DNA of 9,284 nucleotides from DATARH01 sp038228485 (GTDB lineage Bacteria; Pseudomonadota; Alphaproteobacteria; ATCC43930; CGMCC-115725). Both the position numbers and the translations under genes were made by a program. Shown in pieces: positions 6,474 through 9,284 of this stretch. The notes below the pieces were generated by a model, which saw nothing but the letters and a program-made list of their open reading frames with translations, did no database searches and was not told where the DNA came from. Location of the stretch: assembly GCA_038228485.1 (NCBI GenBank), contig JBBRPG010000161.1:1-9284 (forward strand), written 5' to 3'. The stretch's first letter is position 1. Each line of letters starts with the position of its first letter.

Positions 6474-6950
6474 ATGAAGGAAACGGCCGTGGATCTGCCG
6501 CCCGGTTGCCGCCTCAGCATCGAAGACAATCCGTCGTGGCGCGATCGGGAATTCGTCGATGAACGCCTCGGCGACTACAACGAAGGATTCCTGCGCGACA
6601 CGCGTTACGACTATTTCGGGCTTTTTGTGCGCGATCGTGCGAATGAGATCCGCGCTGGACTGGTCGGTAATCTTTACTCGGGCTGGCTTTTCATCAATCT
6701 GCTGTGGGTACACGCGGATCTGCGGCGCGGCGGCATCGGCAGCGGGCTTATTACCCAGGCGGAGCAGCGCGCAATCGCCTTCGGATGCCATTCAGCCTAT
6801 GTCGATACCTTCTCGTTTCAAGGCCCGGACTTTTATCCGAGGTTCGGCTACACCGTATTCGGAACCTTGGATTACCCGCCTCAACACAAACGCTTTTTTC
6901 TGCAGAAGCGGCTCGTCGGCCCGGAGGTTTTGAATGCCGATGCACCTTGA
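6474..6950 (+). CDS. GNAT family N-acetyltransferase
   Basis: Intact cytoplasmic acetyltransferase of 158 residues. The acetyl-CoA binding signature is INLLWVHADLRRGGIGSGLI, with the pyrophosphate loop RRGGIGSG at 84-91. The C-terminal block FYPRFGYTVFGTLDYPPQHK followed by RFFLQKRL is typical of small bacterial GNAT proteins of unknown substrate. The start ATG at 6474 is preceded by GGTGAT as a weak ribosome binding site, and a short upstream reading frame ends in the same ATGA. After the gap at 6325-6473 this gene could head its own transcript. Its third codon positions are visibly less GC-biased than those of tmk, holB or mazG, as are those of the following GFA gene with which it overlaps by 17 bases, so the pair may have been acquired together. 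Confidence 0.85.
   Translation: MKETAVDLPPGCRLSIEDNPSWRDREFVDERLGDYNEGFLRDTRYDYFGLFVRDRANEIRAGLVGNLYSGWLFINLLWVHADLRRGGIGSGLITQAEQRAIAFGCHSAYVDTFSFQGPDFYPRFGYTVFGTLDYPPQHKRFFLQKRLVGPEVLNADAP
6923..6927 (+). promoter_or_regulatory. Shine-Dalgarno sequence of the GFA-like gene
   Basis: GGAGG lies 6 bases before ATG 6934, inside the end of the upstream acetyltransferase gene. It is the clearest ribosome binding site in the window and decides for the start at 6934 over the in-frame ATG at 6940. Confidence 0.65.
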
Positions 6951-7413
6951 GGGTTCTTGCCGATGCGGCGCGATATCGTTTTCGGTCAGCAGCAACACGC
7001 CCTACCCTTATCAGCGCTGTTATTGCTCGATCTGCCGCAAGAGCGCTGGTGGCGGCGGATATGCAATAAACATCATGGGATTAGCCGACACACTTAAAGT
7101 GAACGGACGGCGCTCGCTTGGGGTGTGGAACGCGCCGATCGACGGCCGCAAAGGCTCGGCCGACCGGCATTACTGCAAACGCTGCGGCACGCCGCTATGG
7201 GTCAGCGACCATGCCTGGCCCGAGCTGATGCACCCGTTCGCCTCGGCGATCGACACGAAGCTGCCGAAACCGCCTGCCTCGGTCCATCTGCTGCTGCGCG
7301 ACAAGGCAGATTGGGTTGAGCCGCAGATCGGCCCCGATGACGATTGCTTCGACGGCTATCCGGAATTGTCGATCGAAGACTGGCATAAGAGTCGCGGCCT
7401 GTGGGTCGAGTGA
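6934..7413 (+). CDS. GFA family zinc protein (Gfa/CENP-V like)
   Basis: Protein of 159 residues with the cysteine pattern of the GFA fold: C9 and C11 in GSCRCGAISFSV, C29, C31 and C34 in RCYCSICRKSAGGGG, and C81 and C84 in HYCKRCGTPLWV. The founding member, Gfa of Paracoccus, was described as promoting glutathione-formaldehyde adduct formation, but most family members have no proven reaction and the formaldehyde role should not be assumed here. No glutathione-dependent formaldehyde dehydrogenase gene is next to it. It overlaps the preceding acetyltransferase by 17 bases and uses a strong GGAGG site, which suggests coordinated expression. It ends 7 bases before mazG. Confidence 0.88.
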   Translation: MPMHLEGSCRCGAISFSVSSNTPYPYQRCYCSICRKSAGGGGYAINIMGLADTLKVNGRRSLGVWNAPIDGRKGSADRHYCKRCGTPLWVSDHAWPELMHPFASAIDTKLPKPPASVHLLLRDKADWVEPQIGPDDDCFDGYPELSIEDWHKSRGLWVE

Positions 7414-7420
7414 ACCAGAC

Positions 7421-8197
7421 ATGACCCGACCCATTGATACGCTGCTGCAAATCATGGCGCGGCCGCGCGACCCCGACATCGGTTGCCCGTGGGACCGCGA
7501 GCAGGATTTCTCGACCATCGCCCCCTATACGATCGAGGAAGCCTACGAGGTCGCCGACGCCATCGAGCGGCGCGATATGGCGGCGCTGAAGGATGAGCTC
7601 GGCGATCTGCTGCTGCAGGTCGTCTTCCATGCCCGGATGGCCGAGGAGGCCGGGCATTTCGCCTTTGACGATGTCGCCATGGCGATCAATGACAAAATGG
7701 TGCGGCGTCACCCGCATGTCTTTGGCGATGCGCAGATTGCCTCGGTTTCGGCGCAGAACGAGGCCTGGGAAACGCACAAGGCGGCCGAGCGCACGGCCAG
7801 CGGCGGCGACAGCGTGCTCGACGGCATCGCCCTTGCTTTCCCGGCCCTGCTGCGCGCCGGCAAGGTGTCACGGCGCGCGGCGCGCATCGGCTTCGACTGG
7901 CCTGAGGCGCGGGCGGTGATCCCGAAGATCGCCGAGGAGATCGCCGAGATTGAAGCCGAGATCGGCGGTGGCGCGGCCCCTGCCCGGCTCGAAGATGAGG
8001 TCGGGGATCTGCTGTTCGCCGCTGCCAACCTCGCGCGCAAGCTCGATGTCGAGCCCGAGACCGCGCTGCGCCGCGCCACGGCGAAATTCGAGCGCCGCTT
8101 TCGTCGGGTCGAGGCGCTGGCGGCAAAGCGCGGAATCGGCCGCGACCTCGACGCGCTGGAAGCGCTGTGGCAGCAGGTCAAGCGCGAGGAACAGTGA
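7421..8197 (+). CDS. mazG: Nucleoside triphosphate pyrophosphohydrolase MazG
   Basis: Hydrolyses nucleoside triphosphates to monophosphate and pyrophosphate; in E. coli it also affects the stringent response. The 258-residue product contains both tandem MazG domains of the full-length form. The first has CPWDREQDF (22-30), TIEEAYEVADAI (E39, E40, E43) and DELGDLLLQVVFHARMA, followed by KMVRRHPHVFGD. The second has EEIAEIEAEI (172-181) and EDEVGDLLFAAANLAR. The metal-binding E-x-x-E and E-x-x-D pairs are present in both halves. ATG 7421 is chosen because MTRPIDTLLQIMARPRDP fits the family start; the same frame is open back to 7316 but there it reads through the GFA gene. The stop overlaps GTG 8194 (GTGA) of a decayed acetyltransferase gene. 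The gene converges on hflX, its common neighbour in alphaproteobacteria. Confidence 0.94.
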   Translation: MTRPIDTLLQIMARPRDPDIGCPWDREQDFSTIAPYTIEEAYEVADAIERRDMAALKDELGDLLLQVVFHARMAEEAGHFAFDDVAMAINDKMVRRHPHVFGDAQIASVSAQNEAWETHKAAERTASGGDSVLDGIALAFPALLRAGKVSRRAARIGFDWPEARAVIPKIAEEIAEIEAEIGGGAAPARLEDEVGDLLFAAANLARKLDVEPETALRRATAKFERRFRRVEALAAKRGIGRDLDALEALWQQVKREEQ

Positions 8198-8602
8198 TCC
8201 GGGTAGTGCGCGTAACCGACGCGCTGCCCCAAGGGTTCTCAACCCTGCGCGACGAAGCTCGTGCCGAAGGCCACAGCATGCTCGACACGCTTGCAGCCGA
8301 ATGGGAAACCCGAAAGACGCGGTTCGACCGCCCCGGCGAAGCCCTGGTGGCTGGCTATTCGGATGACATTTTGGCCGGAATCGGCGGTGTCACGGTTGAA
8401 CCGGCAATCGCGGGTGCATTCCGGATGCGGCGCTTTTATGTGCGGGCCGCTTTCCGGCGCAGTGGCCGCTCGCACTGCTCGACGGAGCAGCCCGGCCCGG
8501 CCGGGTCTTCACCGCGAATGCCGCCGCCGGCAGCGAGGCATTCTGGGAATCGTCGGGTTCGCGCCGGACAGGGGCGACGGGCGCACCCACATCCTCACCT
8601 GA
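8194..8602 (+). pseudogene. GNAT N-acetyltransferase pseudogene with two frameshifts
   Basis: Begins at GTG 8194, overlapping the mazG stop. The first frame encodes a normal GNAT N-terminal half up to about residue 91: VIRVVRVTDALPQGF, then ILAGIGGVTVEP and FRMRRFYVRAAFRRSG. At about 8464-8468 the coding continues in the third frame as PLALLDGAARPGRVFTANAA and AAGSEAFWES, and near 8552-8557 it moves again, to GFAPDRGDGRTHILT and a stop at 8600-8602. At the first break the expected acetyl-CoA loop (R-x-x-G-x-G/A and the start of the next helix) is missing, so more than one base was probably lost, about ten. No intact protein can be made: the unshifted frame ends at 8607 with an unrelated tail. 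The original substrate is unknown. Confidence 0.8.
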
Positions 8603-8613
8603 AGTAAATTTCA

Positions 8614-8631
8614 CGGCGACCAGGGTGGCCG
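8614..8631. terminator. Weak inverted repeat between convergent genes
   Basis: CGGC at 8614-8617 pairs with GCCG at 8628-8631, and AC with GT inside it, around a CAGG loop with one G-G mismatch. It lies in the 37-base space where the decayed acetyltransferase and hflX converge, a place where a bidirectional terminator is expected. There is no T-run on either strand, so the assignment is weak. Confidence 0.22.
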
Positions 8632-8639
8632 CGTTCCGG

Positions 8640-9284
8640 TCAATGCACCCGTCGGCGGTGCTGTAGCCTGCCCAAATCGGCCTCGGACAGGCGCACCGAG
8701 AGATGCGCCGCCTCGGCATCGTCGCGGCGGCCGAGCACGTCGCCGCGTTCGTAAATCCACGCCAACGTCTTGCCGTCGCTGAGGGGCACGTCGAGGCGCA
8801 CCGCGTGCGTGTCACGCTCGAGCCGCCCGGCGACCAGGCCGAGCAGCGCGCTGCACCCCTCCCCGGTTCTCGCCGACAGCGCCACGACCTCCTCGTTGCG
8901 CTGCACCTGGTTGACCAGCGCGTCGTGCGCCTCCTGGTCGAGCAGGTCGATCTTGTTGAGCACCTCGACCAGCCCCTCCTCGACCAGCTGGCCGAGGCCG
9001 AGGTCGCTCAACACCGCCAGCACGTCGGCGCGCTGCGCGGCGCTGTCCGGATGATGCGCATCGCGGACATGGACGACGATGTCGGCTTCGGTGACCTCTT
9101 CCAGGGTGGCGCGGAAGGCGGCGACGAGATGGGTCGGCAGATCGGAGATGAACCCGACCGTATCCGACAGGATCACCGTCTTGCCCGACGGCAAATCGAG
9201 CCGCCGCATCGTCGGGTCGAGCGTCGCGAACAGCATGTCCTCGGCGCCGACCTTCGCGTGGGTCAGCCGGTTGAACAGGGTCGA
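8640..9284 (-). CDS. hflX: GTPase HflX, C-terminal half (5' end outside window)
   Basis: Minus-strand gene entering from the right edge; 214 residues are visible of an expected 400 or more. HflX is a ribosome-associated GTPase that in E. coli splits stalled or heat-damaged 70S ribosomes. The visible part begins STLFNRLTHAKVGAEDMLF, just after the P-loop lysine, and continues ATLDPTMRRLDLPSGK, then DTVGFISDLPTHLVAAFRAT (G3 region), EADIVVHVRDAHHPD, NKIDLL (G4) and SARTGEG (G5). These blocks in this order are diagnostic for HflX rather than Obg or Era. A C-terminal segment of about 70 residues follows and ends with TGA at 8642-8640. In many alphaproteobacteria hflX and mazG are neighbours in the same direction; here they converge, with an acetyltransferase relic between them. 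Confidence 0.94.
   Translation of the reverse strand, partial: STLFNRLTHAKVGAEDMLFATLDPTMRRLDLPSGKTVILSDTVGFISDLPTHLVAAFRATLEEVTEADIVVHVRDAHHPDSAAQRADVLAVLSDLGLGQLVEEGLVEVLNKIDLLDQEAHDALVNQVQRNEEVVALSARTGEGCSALLGLVAGRLERDTHAVRLDVPLSDGKTLAWIYERGDVLGRRDDAEAAHLSVRLSEADLGRLQHRRRVH

Noticed and set aside
7921..7968. Repetitive-looking GAGATCGCCGAG stretch in mazG
   Set aside because: It encodes the conserved EEIAEIEAEI metal-binding helix; the repetition is explained by the protein.
5876..8201. Both broken acetyltransferase genes begin GTGATCCG, suggesting a duplicated sequence
   Set aside because: The identity does not continue beyond these bases and is explained by the stop overlap plus the common GNAT beginning M-I-R.

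Overview
The window is a GC-rich, gene-dense chromosomal segment from an alphaproteobacterium, probably near Rhodospirillales. This is inferred from the gene order (lytic transglycosylase, rlpA, D-Ala-D-Ala carboxypeptidase, tmk, holB, tatD, metallo-beta-lactamase hydrolase, with mazG and hflX nearby) and from protein features such as a HolB without the zinc-module cysteines. No database search was possible. No tRNA, rRNA, CRISPR array, transposase or phage gene is visible.

Positions 1-2485 carry three envelope genes on the plus strand: the C-terminal part of an MltB-type lytic transglycosylase, the lipoprotein RlpA and a penicillin-binding-protein-5-type carboxypeptidase. All act on peptidoglycan. 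The operon then runs directly into housekeeping genes: tmk (dTMP kinase) and holB (DNA polymerase III delta prime), joined by 4-base stop/start overlaps. tmk has no ATG, GTG or TTG in a usable position and seems to start at a CTG inside the carboxypeptidase stop (CTGA).

Between holB and tatD, where related genomes often carry metG, there is instead a 148-base gap full of inverted repeats. tatD, a PhnP-like metallo-beta-lactamase hydrolase and a GNAT acetyltransferase follow as another overlapping series. The acetyltransferase reading frame breaks at a run of six A.

Positions 6325-7413 hold an intergenic region with a perfect 16-bp AT-rich palindrome, then an intact GNAT acetyltransferase and a GFA-like zinc protein, the pair being visibly less GC-biased than their neighbours. 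mazG (NTP pyrophosphohydrolase) follows, overlapped by a third GNAT gene that is broken by two frameshifts. The 5'-truncated end of hflX lies on the minus strand, convergent with mazG.

I see no convincing new multi-gene system. The observations most worth following up are the CTG start of tmk, the structured gap in place of metG, the A6 frameshift, the AT palindrome and the shortened SPOR-like tail of RlpA.
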